A stretch of 64,000 nucleotides of DNA from Anaerolineaceae bacterium (GTDB lineage Bacteria; Chloroflexota; Anaerolineae; Promineifilales; Promineifilaceae), in the NCBI GenBank assembly GCA_002699125.1, contig PABI01000135.1, forward strand, positions 1 to 64,000, in the 5' to 3' direction. Position numbers and translations under genes: made by a program. Below are positions 31,758-40,126 of the stretch, in pieces. The notes below the pieces were generated by a model that was given only the letters and a program-made list of their open reading frames with translations, was not told the DNA's origin and made no database searches. How positions within the stretch are numbered: the first letter of the stretch is position 1; every line of letters begins with the position of its first letter.

Positions 31758-32087
31758 TCAGGCGGTGCTGCCCTGAACGGCCGTAATCATATCCTGCATC
31801 CGGGCCACGTCGGCGTTAAGGATCTGCTGGCCAAGGTCGGTGATGCGGTACGCTTTGCGGATACGGCCGTTGACCGTTCCCGTCGCTTCGTCATACCGCT
31901 CAATCCAGCTCTGGTCCAACATGCGGCGCAAAGCGCCGTACAACGTGCCGGTGCTGAGCTGGATACGGCCGTTGCTCAACTGGACCACATCTTGCAAAAT
32001 GGCATAGCCGTGCCGGGGCTGGCGCGACAGGCTTAACAAAATGAAAAAAGTGGTTTCTTGCAGGGGAATCTGGTCTTGAACGTTCAT
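31758..32087 (-). CDS. PadR-family transcriptional regulator
   Basis: 109 aa. QETTFFILLSLSRQPRHGYAIL, then STGTLYGALRRMLDQSWIERY and RKAYRITDLGQQIL form the winged-helix PadR domain with its HGYxI and TLYxxLxR signatures; the C-terminal dimer helix is short. It is the first gene of the operon with the FG-GAP membrane protein. Tandem ATGTCAT-type sites overlap its promoter, so it very likely represses itself and the operon. The effector ligand is unknown. Confidence 0.92.
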   Translation of the reverse strand: MNVQDQIPLQETTFFILLSLSRQPRHGYAILQDVVQLSNGRIQLSTGTLYGALRRMLDQSWIERYDEATGTVNGRIRKAYRITDLGQQILNADVARMQDMITAVQGSTA

Positions 32088-32095
32088 GGCACCTT

Positions 32096-32157
32096 ATATG
32101 TCATCGGATGATATGTCATTGGATGACATATTAGCATATAAAAATGTGACGTGTCAA
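32096..32157 (-). promoter_or_regulatory. Promoter and PadR operator
   Basis: TTGACA (minus, 32152-32157) with TAATAT 18 bp away. Overlapping the -10 and downstream are ATATGTCAT, TGG, ATGACATAT (32111-32131), an almost symmetric PadR-type ATGT/ACAT site, and a tandem 15-bp half-copy at 32096-32110 (ATATGTCATCGGATG). Confidence 0.8.
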
Positions 32158-32291
32158 CTTGCTTTGTGTTTATTTGTGGCTAAAGAGGTTGGGAAACGGC
32201 CGTTTGACAACCTTTGCTAAAATTTTGGGGGTTAGTATTGCAAGATAAACGGCATGGTGGTAACACCTTGCCGCAGACAGGGGAGTTTGTC

Positions 32292-32984
32292 ATGACGAAG
32301 AACAGGAAAAGGGTTTTATTCATACCGCTTATCGCCTTTCTTTTGTGCAATGTGTATTTTGTGATCACTGCGTTCATGACTATGGATGAAGATTTTTGGC
32401 AATGGGGAGAGCAACCATTTCAGGATGGACGATCTTCATTTCAGAATAATCGACCATTTGAAACTGGTTTTAAAGTGGAGCGCTTTCCTAGTGAATATCG
32501 CAAGACGTACCCAACTTTAGAATCATGGTGGTTTATTTGGTATGAATTACCTGGCAATTGGGAAGAACCACTGTTTCAAGATCCTCAGTTAGAAGAAAAT
32601 CAGCCGCAAATTGAGTTGATGTTGCAAGAAAAGCATCCGATTGTTACGCAACCGATTCCAGATGATACGTTGATTGAACTCTCGAAACTTGAAGAGATGA
32701 GAACACTTGGAGAGGCTCTAGATTATTCGATTCTTGTTGGGGAAATCGAGTACGGCGAATTAGCCTTGTGGCAAGATCAAAACTGGGTTGAAACGAAACA
32801 AGCTTGGGAAACCAAGCAGATTCAGACAATGATCTTGGGCACATATTTCTATTTTTTGGAAGAACAATCAGATCTTGATGTAAAGATTTATGATGAGATT
32901 GACAATTTAATTTCTACAGTTGGAACTCCAAATTGGTTTCAACATTTTTCGGAACACTTAAATGTATGGTGGCCAGAAGGCTAA
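32292..32984 (+). CDS. Hypothetical membrane-anchored protein
   Basis: 230 aa from the ATG at 32292 with GGGGAG upstream; codons to 32214 have no ribosome site. An N-terminal signal anchor (VLFIPLIAFLLCNVYFVITAF) precedes an acidic, Trp/Glu-rich region (FWQWGEQPF, WWFIWYELPGNWEEPLF, LEEMRTLGEALDY). No family recognised. It is AT-richer than its neighbours and has no ACGGCCGT copy within it, consistent with a foreign origin. Confidence 0.6.
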   Translation: MTKNRKRVLFIPLIAFLLCNVYFVITAFMTMDEDFWQWGEQPFQDGRSSFQNNRPFETGFKVERFPSEYRKTYPTLESWWFIWYELPGNWEEPLFQDPQLEENQPQIELMLQEKHPIVTQPIPDDTLIELSKLEEMRTLGEALDYSILVGEIEYGELALWQDQNWVETKQAWETKQIQTMILGTYFYFLEEQSDLDVKIYDEIDNLISTVGTPNWFQHFSEHLNVWWPEG

Positions 32985-33069
32985 TTTTTAACTCCTGCCC
33001 ACTGCTTTGGGCGGGTCTTCATCGCGGGCTGTGGCCGGCGTCCTCGCCGAGCCACTTTCTATGCCTGTT

Positions 33070-33147
33070 GTTAAGTTGGCGGGCTAAACGGCCGTTTTCT
33101 CAACTTGTCAGCTTGATGAGGAACGGCCGTTTGCTGACAAACTTAAC
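33070..33147. repeat. Imperfect palindrome carrying two ACGGCCGT copies
   Basis: GTTAAGTT and AACTTAAC form the outer arms; TTGTCAGC (33105-33112) and GCTGACAA (33133-33140) form the inner arms. It lies between convergent genes and may also act as a transcript end. Confidence 0.6.
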
Positions 33148-33161
33148 GGTTTATACCATTA

Positions 33162-33812
33162 CTATCCTGAAAAACCGCCGGTTTTGCCGGTGAAATACCA
33201 ACTACCGCCTATTTTTTCTAGGAAAATCTCCGTATTTAAAGATCCAAACGGGGTGCGGATTACACTGGCTTTTCTAGCGCTTGGATGGACAAGCACAACC
33301 CTAACACTTTTACTGCGTTGCTCACAAGTAATTCGTCCTCCAACACCTGTGCCCTCGCCAAACTCACCCGCTATAAATTGTGCAAGTGAATGTGTTTGTC
33401 GGTAACTAGGCGACATAAATTCATAAGCAGTTTCAAAATCTCTTCGCCTTACAGTTGAATCAAATTGTGTACAGACATCACTAACGACCAGCTTCTCCTG
33501 GTAGTTCTGGTACTCTGAAAAAACAAAAGCAAGGACAACCAACAACCCCATGATGGCATAAAGCAACCTAACCCGCACTTTGTTAGCACTTCTGTTAACA
33601 ATATGAGGGTATGAAACTATCAAGCAAGCGATAATACCACCAAATATAACTGCTTGAAGGCTAAACCTCATGATTAACCGGGGAAAGAAATTGGGCAAAG
33701 CGACAATGTTGGTCCAAAATCCATCCATCATGAGAAGCATGGTGCCAATAAGGCATGTCATGCCAATGGCTGCTACCATAAACCACGTAAAAGACTGCGT
33801 TAAGTTTTTCAC
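33162..33812 (-). CDS. Hypothetical membrane protein
   Basis: 216 aa. Three TM segments (FMVAAIGMTCLIGTMLLMM, FSLQAVIFGGIIACLIVSY, LLYAIMGLLVVLAFVFSEY) are followed by a C-terminal domain starting VCTQFDSTVRRRDFETAYEFMSPSYRQ and ending IGGSWYFTGKTGG. The latter pattern resembles NTF2-like/DUF4878-type lipoprotein domains, in which a helix with a two-cysteine exported domain binds small ligands. Function unknown. It is convergent with the gene at 32292 and 34 bp downstream of the mutase gene. Confidence 0.6.
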   Translation of the reverse strand: MKNLTQSFTWFMVAAIGMTCLIGTMLLMMDGFWTNIVALPNFFPRLIMRFSLQAVIFGGIIACLIVSYPHIVNRSANKVRVRLLYAIMGLLVVLAFVFSEYQNYQEKLVVSDVCTQFDSTVRRRDFETAYEFMSPSYRQTHSLAQFIAGEFGEGTGVGGRITCEQRSKSVRVVLVHPSARKASVIRTPFGSLNTEIFLEKIGGSWYFTGKTGGFSG

Positions 33813-33846
33813 CTTGTCACCCCCTCACCCCTTCACCTTGTCATCT

Positions 33847-35529
33847 CTAAATCCAGGTTGGTTCCTCATACGTGCCAAACACCTCACGGAACACATCGGT
33901 TATTTCGCCCAGCGTGGCGTATTCGCGCACCGCTTCAATGATGAACGGCATGGTGTTGGCCGTGCCTTGGGCTGCTTCGCGCAAGGCTTGCAGGGCGGCC
34001 CCCACTTTCTCGTTGTCCCGCTCCGCCTTTACTTGTTGAATACGGCCGATTTGTCGTTCATACCCCTGCGGATCCATCGCCAAAATTGGGATACGTATAT
34101 CTTCCGCTTGGTCTACAAAGCCATTCACTCCCACAATGGTGCGCTCATTTTGGTCAATTTCCCGCTGGTACTGGTAGGCAGCGTTAGAAATTTCCCGTTG
34201 GTAAAAGCCCTGCTCGATGGCCGGCAGCACGCCGCCCAATTCCTCTACCTGCTGCCAATATTCATACACCTGGGCTTCGATTTTGTTGGTTTCATGTTCT
34301 ACAAAAAAGGAACCGGCCAGCGGATCAATGGTGTTGGCCACACCGCTTTCTTCCGAGATGATTTGCTGGGTGCGCATGGCGATGGTGACGGCTTCTTCGC
34401 TGGGCAGCGCCAGAGCTTCATCCATGCTGTTGGTGTGCAGGCTTTGTGTGCCGCCCAGCACCGCCGCCAATGCTTGAATGGCTACGCGAACAATATTGTT
34501 TTCCGGCTGCTGCGCCGTGAGGGAGACACCGGCCGTCTGCGTGTGGAAGCGGCACAGCCAGGAGCGCGGATTCTTCGCGCCAAACGTCTCGCGCATTTCC
34601 CGGGCCCAAATGCGGCGCGCCGCCCGGAATTTGGCAATCTCTTCAAAAAAGTCGTTGTGGCAGTTGAAGAAAAGACTGAGACGCGGGGCAAAGTCGTCAA
34701 TGTCCAGGCCGCGTTCCAGCGCCCAGCGCACGTATTCCAGCCCATCGCCCAACGTGAAAGCCAGTTCCTGTGCGGCCGTAGAACCCGCCTCGCGAATATG
34801 GTAGCCGCTGATGGAAATCGTGTTCCATTGGGGCATGTGCTTGGTACCAAATTCCACTGTATCGGTCACCAGCCGCATCGAGGGTTCTGGTGGGAAAATG
34901 TACTCTTTTTGAGCAATGTACTCTTTGAGGATGTCGTTTTGCAGCGTGCCGCGCAGCTTGGCCATGGGCACGCCCTGCTTTTCGGCAGCAACGATGTACA
35001 TGGCCCAAATCATCGGTGCCGGGCTGTTGATCGTCATGCTGGTGCTGACTTTTTCCAACGGAATGCCGTCAAACAAAATTTCCATGTCGGCCAAACTGCT
35101 GATGGCCACGCCGCAGTGGCCAAATTCGCCCAACGCTTCCGGCGCATCGGTATCGTAGCCCATCAAAGTCGCCAGGTCGAAGGCGACGGAGAGACCCATG
35201 TTGCCCTGCTCCAGCAGATATTTGTAGCGGGCGTTGGTTTCTTCGGCCGTGCCAAAGCCGGCAAACATGCGCATGGTCCAGGGACGACCGCGGTACATGG
35301 TGGCATGCACGCCGCGGGTGAAGGGATATTCACCGGGCATGCCTAAATCTTGCTGGTAATCCAGGTCGGCTACATCCAGCGGGGTGTACAGCCGCTTAAT
35401 CGGCTCGCTGGAGGTGGTGATGAACTGTTCTTTGCGTTCGGGAAAACGGGAGAGGGATTTGTGCAGGGTGGTTTCTTCCCATTTGTCTTGATTCTCGGCC
35501 AGTTCGGCCAGCTTTTTCTTGTCGTACAT
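33847..35529 (-). CDS. Methylmalonyl-CoA mutase, large (catalytic) subunit
   Basis: 560 aa, the length of the separate N-terminal subunit. TRGVHATMYRGRPWTMRMFAGFGTAEETN and GLSVAFDLATLMGYDTD, then SPAPMIWAMYIVAAEKQGVP and LRGTLQNDILKEYIAQKEYIFPPEPSMR, give the TIM-barrel of the mutase. The Tyr of ATMY and the Arg of PSMR are at positions used for the methylmalonyl carboxylate. It lacks the C-terminal B12-binding domain (no DxHxxG), so a separate small subunit encoded elsewhere is needed. It contains no ACGGCCGT copy. No chaperone or epimerase gene is adjacent. Confidence 0.92.
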   Translation of the reverse strand: MYDKKKLAELAENQDKWEETTLHKSLSRFPERKEQFITTSSEPIKRLYTPLDVADLDYQQDLGMPGEYPFTRGVHATMYRGRPWTMRMFAGFGTAEETNARYKYLLEQGNMGLSVAFDLATLMGYDTDAPEALGEFGHCGVAISSLADMEILFDGIPLEKVSTSMTINSPAPMIWAMYIVAAEKQGVPMAKLRGTLQNDILKEYIAQKEYIFPPEPSMRLVTDTVEFGTKHMPQWNTISISGYHIREAGSTAAQELAFTLGDGLEYVRWALERGLDIDDFAPRLSLFFNCHNDFFEEIAKFRAARRIWAREMRETFGAKNPRSWLCRFHTQTAGVSLTAQQPENNIVRVAIQALAAVLGGTQSLHTNSMDEALALPSEEAVTIAMRTQQIISEESGVANTIDPLAGSFFVEHETNKIEAQVYEYWQQVEELGGVLPAIEQGFYQREISNAAYQYQREIDQNERTIVGVNGFVDQAEDIRIPILAMDPQGYERQIGRIQQVKAERDNEKVGAALQALREAAQGTANTMPFIIEAVREYATLGEITDVFREVFGTYEEPTWI

Positions 35530-35746
35530 GGGTGCTCCTCTAAAAATTTAACGCAGAGGCGCGACGGCGCGGAGAAAAACGGGTAAACTGTTTTGGCGCT
35601 GCGCTGCTGCTTATGGTTCAACAGAATATTGAGTGGGTGATTTTTGTTGTTGCAAAAGGATTATACTTGGGGGAGATTTTGTTGGCTAGGTGACGGCCGT
35701 TTCTCAAAAAGTGACGAGAGCTTTAAGACACGTTAAAATCTTTGCT

Positions 35747-36019
35747 ATGACCATGAAAAAATTGCCGTCCTGGCGGGAGATGAATGCCGACACCACCCCT
35801 GAAGCAGAAGCCGTCCTCTTTAAACTGTGGCGAGAGACACCTGGCTGGCGCAAGTTAGAAATGATGGAAAGTTTAAATCGTAGTGCCAGGCAATTGGCCT
35901 TAGCTGGCCTAAAACACCGTCATCCCACCGCTTCTGAAGAAGAGTTGAAACGCCGATTGGCGACTTTGCTCCTTGGGGAAGAAGTAGCAAATCAAGTATA
36001 CGGCCCCTTGCCCGAGTGA
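35747..36019 (+). CDS. Small conserved protein of an NTase gene pair
   Basis: 90 aa from the ATG at 35747 (35753 possible). PSWREMNADTTPEAEAVLFKLWRETPGWRKLEMM, SLNRSARQLALAGL, HPTASEEELKRRLATLLLGEEVANQVYGPL: this helical protein is common in Chloroflexota and cyanobacteria directly before a nucleotidyltransferase-fold gene, as here (10 bp). The pair has the layout of an addiction or regulatory module but I cannot prove that. The ribosome site is poor. Confidence 0.65.
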   Translation: MTMKKLPSWREMNADTTPEAEAVLFKLWRETPGWRKLEMMESLNRSARQLALAGLKHRHPTASEEELKRRLATLLLGEEVANQVYGPLPE

Positions 36020-36029
36020 TTGGTGAACA

Positions 36030-36410
36030 ATGCTTGACTCAGAAACACTACAAGTAACATTGCTGGTCACGGATGTTCTGGATCGTTTAGAAATTCCCTA
36101 CGTCATCGGCGGTTCAGTTGCCAGTATTTTTCACGGTATGGTACGTACAACAATGGATGTAGACATTGTTGCCGAACTGGAAGCAAAACACGTAGAATCT
36201 TTTGTCCCGGCTGTGCAAGAGCAATTTTACATTGATAAGCAGACGCTTCTTCAGGCCATCGAACGGCGCAGCAGTGTTAACCTGATTCATCTAAAAACGA
36301 TGTTTAAGGTGGATAAGCGACCGTTTCCCTTTTGGATTGGGGAAACGGCCGTTTATCTACCTATTCAATCTGGTAACGAGTTGGCTGTCTGTTGCAGCTG
36401 CAAGCGGTAG
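36030..36410 (+). pseudogene. Nucleotidyltransferase-fold protein, 3'-truncated
   Basis: 126 codons. LLVTDVLDRLEIPYVIGGSVASIFHGMVRTTMDVDIVAEL has the GGS...DxD core of minimal nucleotidyltransferases (HHpred-type DUF6036-like proteins of about 190 aa). Similarity continues to RRSSVNLIHLKTMFKVD and is then replaced by an unrelated tail ending CCSCKR that overlaps the 3' end of the opposite-strand regulator at 36365. The second half of the domain is missing, so it is probably inactive. Its partner gene lies 10 bp upstream. Confidence 0.7.
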
Positions 36411-36673
36411 GTGTCAAAGGCTAGACGGCCGTTTTCCGTCAGGCTGCACAGCGTATACGGCCGTTTGCCCTTGTACGTCTTTTCAATCGCCACATACCCC
36501 GCCTCTTCCAACTTGGTGAGATGAAACGACAGGTTGCCTCGCGTTAGCCCTGTTTCAGTCAGCAAAAAGGTAAAATCCGCATTGTCTACACCATACAGCA
36601 GCGCCATGATGATGAGCCGGGCCGGTTCGTGAATCAGGCGATCTGTTTCCAGCATTTGCTTGAAATCGGTCAT
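36365..36673 (-). CDS. Winged-helix transcriptional regulator (ArsR/MarR-like)
   Basis: 102 aa. LIHEPARLIIMALLYGVDNADFTFLL, then LTRGNLSFHLTKLEEAGYVAIEKTYKGKRPYTLCSLTENGRLAF is a typical wHTH with recognition helix around NLSFHLTKL and wing KTYKGKRP. It belongs to the small regulator group that sits with membrane proteins. Its start overlaps the stop of the membrane gene at 36670 by 4 bp. The near-perfect palindrome GTTTGTATTACAAAC at 37345 is a candidate operator for this pair. Its 3' end overlaps the truncated NTase gene. Confidence 0.85.
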   Translation of the reverse strand: MTDFKQMLETDRLIHEPARLIIMALLYGVDNADFTFLLTETGLTRGNLSFHLTKLEEAGYVAIEKTYKGKRPYTLCSLTENGRLAFDTYRLQLQQTANSLPD

Positions 36674-37299
36674 GACAACGCCTCCGCCGGTTCGTCATTG
36701 CCCGGCTCGCTGTTTTGCCAGTAGCGCCAGAAGGCAAAACCGCCCGAAACGATCAGGCCTAATCCAATCAAACCCAGCGCCAGCGTAGCTGCCAGGGCCG
36801 ATGCCAAGCCCCAAAAGGAGATAGCTACGCCCACCGCCACCGACCAGACTGCCAGCAGGTGAAAACGAATCAAACCAATGCGAAAGCCCAGCATGAACAG
36901 CCCCACGCCAATGCCCGCGCCAATGAAAGCGGCCGTTAACTCCGTTAACGCCAGTTGCGTGACGGTCACCGCCACAAGCACGCCGACCAAACCACCCAGA
37001 ATCCAGCTCAGGTTACGCTGCTTTTTAGTTGGCTTTTGATACGTGATGTAGCCCGTGCGTGGATAAACCAGACGCTGCTTTAGCCAGCGCAGCGTGGCAC
37101 CCAACAGCACGGAACCAACAATAATAATGACCGGCAGAGCGATGGCCCCCACAATGGCAGATTCAAATGAGTTGGCTGTGGTCTGCCACCAAAACAGCAG
37201 CCCAATCAGCGCAAAAAGAATCCCAATTAGCAGTTCTGCCAAACCATCATCAAACCAATATTGCTGCGAACGACGAATTGTTTTATTTAAATCTTTCAC
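36670..37299 (-). CDS. Hypothetical membrane protein paired with wHTH regulator
   Basis: 209 aa from the GTG at 37299, which has AGGGG 9 bp upstream; codons up to 37320 are not needed. TM segments: GLAELLIGILFALIGLLFWW, AIVGAIALPVIIIVGSVLL, LGGLVGVLVAVTVTQLAL, AAFIGAGIGVGLFMLGF, LLAVWSVAVGVAISFWGLA, AATLALGLIGLGLIVSG. There is no known transporter motif. The gene precedes the regulator with a 4-bp overlap (ATGA), and such two-gene units are common in Chloroflexota and Firmicutes. Function unknown. Confidence 0.75.
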   Translation of the reverse strand: MKDLNKTIRRSQQYWFDDGLAELLIGILFALIGLLFWWQTTANSFESAIVGAIALPVIIIVGSVLLGATLRWLKQRLVYPRTGYITYQKPTKKQRNLSWILGGLVGVLVAVTVTQLALTELTAAFIGAGIGVGLFMLGFRIGLIRFHLLAVWSVAVGVAISFWGLASALAATLALGLIGLGLIVSGGFAFWRYWQNSEPGNDEPAEALS

Positions 37300-37344
37300 A
37301 ATGACCCCTCTGAAAATCACAAATAGATTTGCATTACTAATATT

Positions 37345-37359
37345 GTTTGTATTACAAAC
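37345..37359. promoter_or_regulatory. Candidate operator of the membrane protein/regulator pair
   Basis: GTTTGTATTACAAAC, a perfect palindrome with one central base, lies 46 bp before the GTG at 37299 within AT-rich promoter-like DNA. Confidence 0.5.
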
Positions 37360-37512
37360 TAATTTGTGAACTATATTAGCAGATTTACACGGCCGTTGTC
37401 AAGCAACTCATCACTGCTTAAACGGGGCAAAAGCGTAGGGCACAGCCTATTGCCCGGCTTGGTGCCATCCGCTAGAATGCAACCCGGCTAAATAAGCGAA
37501 AGGTGATTTTTA

Positions 37513-39207
37513 TTGATTAACTCAACAGACGCCACAGAAGATGCCACCCAGCCTGTGCCCTTACCCTTAGATGGGGAATTACGGCCGTCTCCCCCACCAC
37601 AGCTCAGTGCAAACCAGGGCGTGGTGAAGGCAGCGGCCGTTTTGGCCGTGGGCAACGTCACCAGCCGGATGCTGGGGCTGGTGCGCGAAATCGTCAAATC
37701 GAACCTGTTTGGCGCGTCTGACCTGTTGGGAGCCTACACCGTGGCCGCTCTGGTGCCCATGACGCTGTTCAACCTCATCACCGGCGGTGAGATGGTGAGT
37801 TCTTCCCTGGTGCCCGTCTTTAGCGATTTTGCCGACAAGGAGCGCCGCGCCGAGCTGTGGAGCGTGGTTAGCACCTTTTTGAGTCTGGCCACGGCCGTCT
37901 TGCTCATTATCGTCGCTTTGGTACTGCTCTTTACCCCCCAGGTTGCCTGGCTGGCCGGCGCGCGCAACTTTTCTGATGGCAGCCTGACGGCCGTTACTGA
38001 ACAGATGATGCGGCTGGCGACGCCCGCTGTCCTCTTTCTCTCCATTGCCAGTATTCTCACCGGCGTGCTGTACGCGCTGGAACGGTTCACTCTGCCCGCC
38101 TTCACCGCCGCCGTGTTCAACGGCACCATTGTCGTGGTGGCCCTGCTGCGCCCGGACCATATCGACAGTCTGGTTTATGGGATGCTACTGGGTTCTTTTT
38201 TACAGATTGTTTTGCAGCTGCCGGCGCTGCGCGACGGCCGTTTCCGGGTGCAATTTAACTGGCGGCATCCGGCGGTACGCCGCATTCTCAAGCTGTACGC
38301 CCCCATCGTCGTCGGGCTGCTGGTGAACCAGGTGGCCATCTGGATCAGCTACAATCTGGCGATTCTCACCGGTGACAACAGCGTGACGTACATGACCTAC
38401 GCCACGACGCTGTACCAATTTCCGCTGGGCCTCGTTGTCACCGCCCTGTCGATGGCCACTTTGCCCACCCTGTCCCAAATCGTCATTGCCTACCACGCCA
38501 GCAAACAAACGGATGCCCCGGCAGCCACGGCGCGGGTGCAGGAGTTTAAGCAAACCCTGGCCGGCGGGCTGCGCCTGGCGCTGACGCTTGTCCTACCCGC
38601 CACGGCCGGGCTGTTTGCCCTGGCGCCGGCCATCATCGCGCTGCTGCTGGAACATGGCGAATTTACGGCGCAAGATACGGCCGTTACCGCCACCGTCCTG
38701 CGCGTTTATCTGGCCGGGCTGCCCTTCGCCGCCATCGACCAAATGCTGGTTTTTGCTTCCTATGCCCGCAAAGATACCTGGCGTCCTGCCGTGGCGGGCA
38801 TCATCAGCATTGTGATTTATACGATTACGGCCGTACTGCTCCTGCCGGCTATCGGTCTCTACAGCCTCATGGTGGCCGATGCTGTGAAGCATTTTTGCCA
38901 CACGATGATCATGCTCTGGCTGCTGCAGCGACATTTGGGTGGCCTGCGTGGCTTCGGCATTAGCCGGGCCGTCTGGAAGGCGCTGGTCGCCTCTGTGCTG
39001 ACAGGCTTGGTGGCCTATGGCGTGGGCGAAACGGCCGTAGCCTTGCTGCCCCTCTCTGGATTTTTAGGCAAACTCACGGTTGTGGGCCTGGCTGGCGGTC
39101 TGGGACTGCTCACGTTTTTGGGTTTGGTGCAGCTGCTCAACATTGCCGAAGTGCAAATGCTGCACCGCACGCTCAAAAGTAAACTACGCCGCCCCAAATC
39201 CAAATAG
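37513..39207 (+). CDS. murJ: Lipid II flippase MurJ
   Basis: 564 aa from a TTG at 37513 with AAAGGTGA 7 bp upstream. After a Pro-rich cytoplasmic start come the MurJ/MviN hallmarks: AAVLAVGNVTSRMLGLVREIVKSNLFGASDLLGAYTVA and ITGGEMVSSSLVPVFS, then about 14 TM helices. It should flip lipid II to the outer face for the penicillin-binding proteins. It lies apart from the dcw cluster, 5 kb before mraZ, and is likely expressed alone; the region before it contains ACGGCCGT and no clear promoter. Confidence 0.93.
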   Translation: MINSTDATEDATQPVPLPLDGELRPSPPPQLSANQGVVKAAAVLAVGNVTSRMLGLVREIVKSNLFGASDLLGAYTVAALVPMTLFNLITGGEMVSSSLVPVFSDFADKERRAELWSVVSTFLSLATAVLLIIVALVLLFTPQVAWLAGARNFSDGSLTAVTEQMMRLATPAVLFLSIASILTGVLYALERFTLPAFTAAVFNGTIVVVALLRPDHIDSLVYGMLLGSFLQIVLQLPALRDGRFRVQFNWRHPAVRRILKLYAPIVVGLLVNQVAIWISYNLAILTGDNSVTYMTYATTLYQFPLGLVVTALSMATLPTLSQIVIAYHASKQTDAPAATARVQEFKQTLAGGLRLALTLVLPATAGLFALAPAIIALLLEHGEFTAQDTAVTATVLRVYLAGLPFAAIDQMLVFASYARKDTWRPAVAGIISIVIYTITAVLLLPAIGLYSLMVADAVKHFCHTMIMLWLLQRHLGGLRGFGISRAVWKALVASVLTGLVAYGVGETAVALLPLSGFLGKLTVVGLAGGLGLLTFLGLVQLLNIAEVQMLHRTLKSKLRRPKSK

Positions 39208-39377
39208 CCGTTCGCAATATGAACGCAACAATTGGGTCCGGATGGCTACTTTGAGTCCATTTACCAATTCAGAGGCAAATCGGTTATTTTGCAAATGGAC
39301 ACGTAACTTGCAATCGACGCGCGCTTTTGGTTAAAATGCAGCCTAAATCATGACATAAGATAAAAAAGGAAACGGCC

Positions 39378-40058
39378 GTGTCAGAAACCTTGTACCAACT
39401 TACTGTTCGCAAAGGTCCTAAAGTTGGCGAAAAGTTTTTACTGGAAACCATCTCCCTCACCGTAGGGCGCGATCCGGTTTCAGACATTATTCTGAACGAT
39501 CCGGAAGTGTCGCGGCAGCACGCTCGCTTTACCCAAACCGATGCAGGCTACCAGGTTCAAGATTTAGGCAGCACCAATGGCACCTTTGTCAATGGACAGC
39601 GGCTGGAATCGGACCCGGTCGATTTGCAGCCCGGCTTCACCATCAGCATGGGCAGCGGCGTCACGTTACTTTATGATGTCGTCCCCACTGGCGATGCCCT
39701 GGACGCCACTATCGTTGATCAAAGCAGCCTGGATGAAATGAGCGGCATGGACAATCTGGATGAAGCGATGGATGCGGCCGTTCCCGACCTGCCCCTATTC
39801 GATGACGAGCCGGAAGTGCCAGCCGACTGGGAACCCGATCCTTCACCTCCATTCACGCCACCGCCTCCACCGTCCCCAGGACCCGCTGCGCCCCATCTGG
39901 TAGCCACCCCTGAGCAAGATGAAGCTGACCGGCAAAAACGGCGCAACACGATAATTGCAGTTACGGCCGTTATCCTCCTGCTCTGCTGCTGTGGCTTCCT
40001 GGCCTTTATGTGGTTCCGCGGTGGCGATTTGCTGCTGGAAGCATTGGGGCTCATCTAA
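39378..40058 (+). CDS. FHA-domain protein with C-terminal membrane anchor
   Basis: 226 aa, GTG start with AAGGAAAC upstream. The FHA domain covers about residues 5-95: LTVGRDPVSDIILNDPEVSRQHARF (the GRxxxxDI and SRxHA motifs) and LGSTNGTFVNGQRL (the STNGT/N motif). A Pro-rich linker (PPFTPPPPPSPGP) and a C-terminal TM (IIAVTAVILLLCCCGFLAFMWF) follow, so the FHA domain is cytoplasmic. It should read phosphothreonines made by a Ser/Thr kinase; no kinase gene lies in the window. Confidence 0.9.
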   Translation: MSETLYQLTVRKGPKVGEKFLLETISLTVGRDPVSDIILNDPEVSRQHARFTQTDAGYQVQDLGSTNGTFVNGQRLESDPVDLQPGFTISMGSGVTLLYDVVPTGDALDATIVDQSSLDEMSGMDNLDEAMDAAVPDLPLFDDEPEVPADWEPDPSPPFTPPPPPSPGPAAPHLVATPEQDEADRQKRRNTIIAVTAVILLLCCCGFLAFMWFRGGDLLLEALGLI

Positions 40059-40063
40059 AATAA

Positions 40064-40100
40064 AAACCCGACGCTTTTTTTCAGCGTCGGGTTTCGTTTT
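40064..40100. terminator. Bidirectional terminator
   Basis: AAACCCGACGCT (40064-40075) and AGCGTCGGGTTT (40083-40094) form a 12-bp perfect stem with T-runs on both sides (CGTTTTTATT on plus, TTTATTTTAG on minus). It serves the convergent FHA and DUF1232 genes. Confidence 0.9.
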
Positions 40101-40126
40101 TATTCTCTATCTTGCCAAGATAAGGC

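Noticed and set aside
33670..35346. 558-codon plus-strand frame opposite the methylmalonyl-CoA mutase gene
   Set aside because: It is a shadow of a well-conserved minus-strand enzyme and its protein has no recognisable family.
35530..35746. Cobalamin riboswitch before the mutase gene
   Set aside because: No B12-box-like sequence or suitable structure was seen and the spacer is short; an enzyme subunit does not need one.
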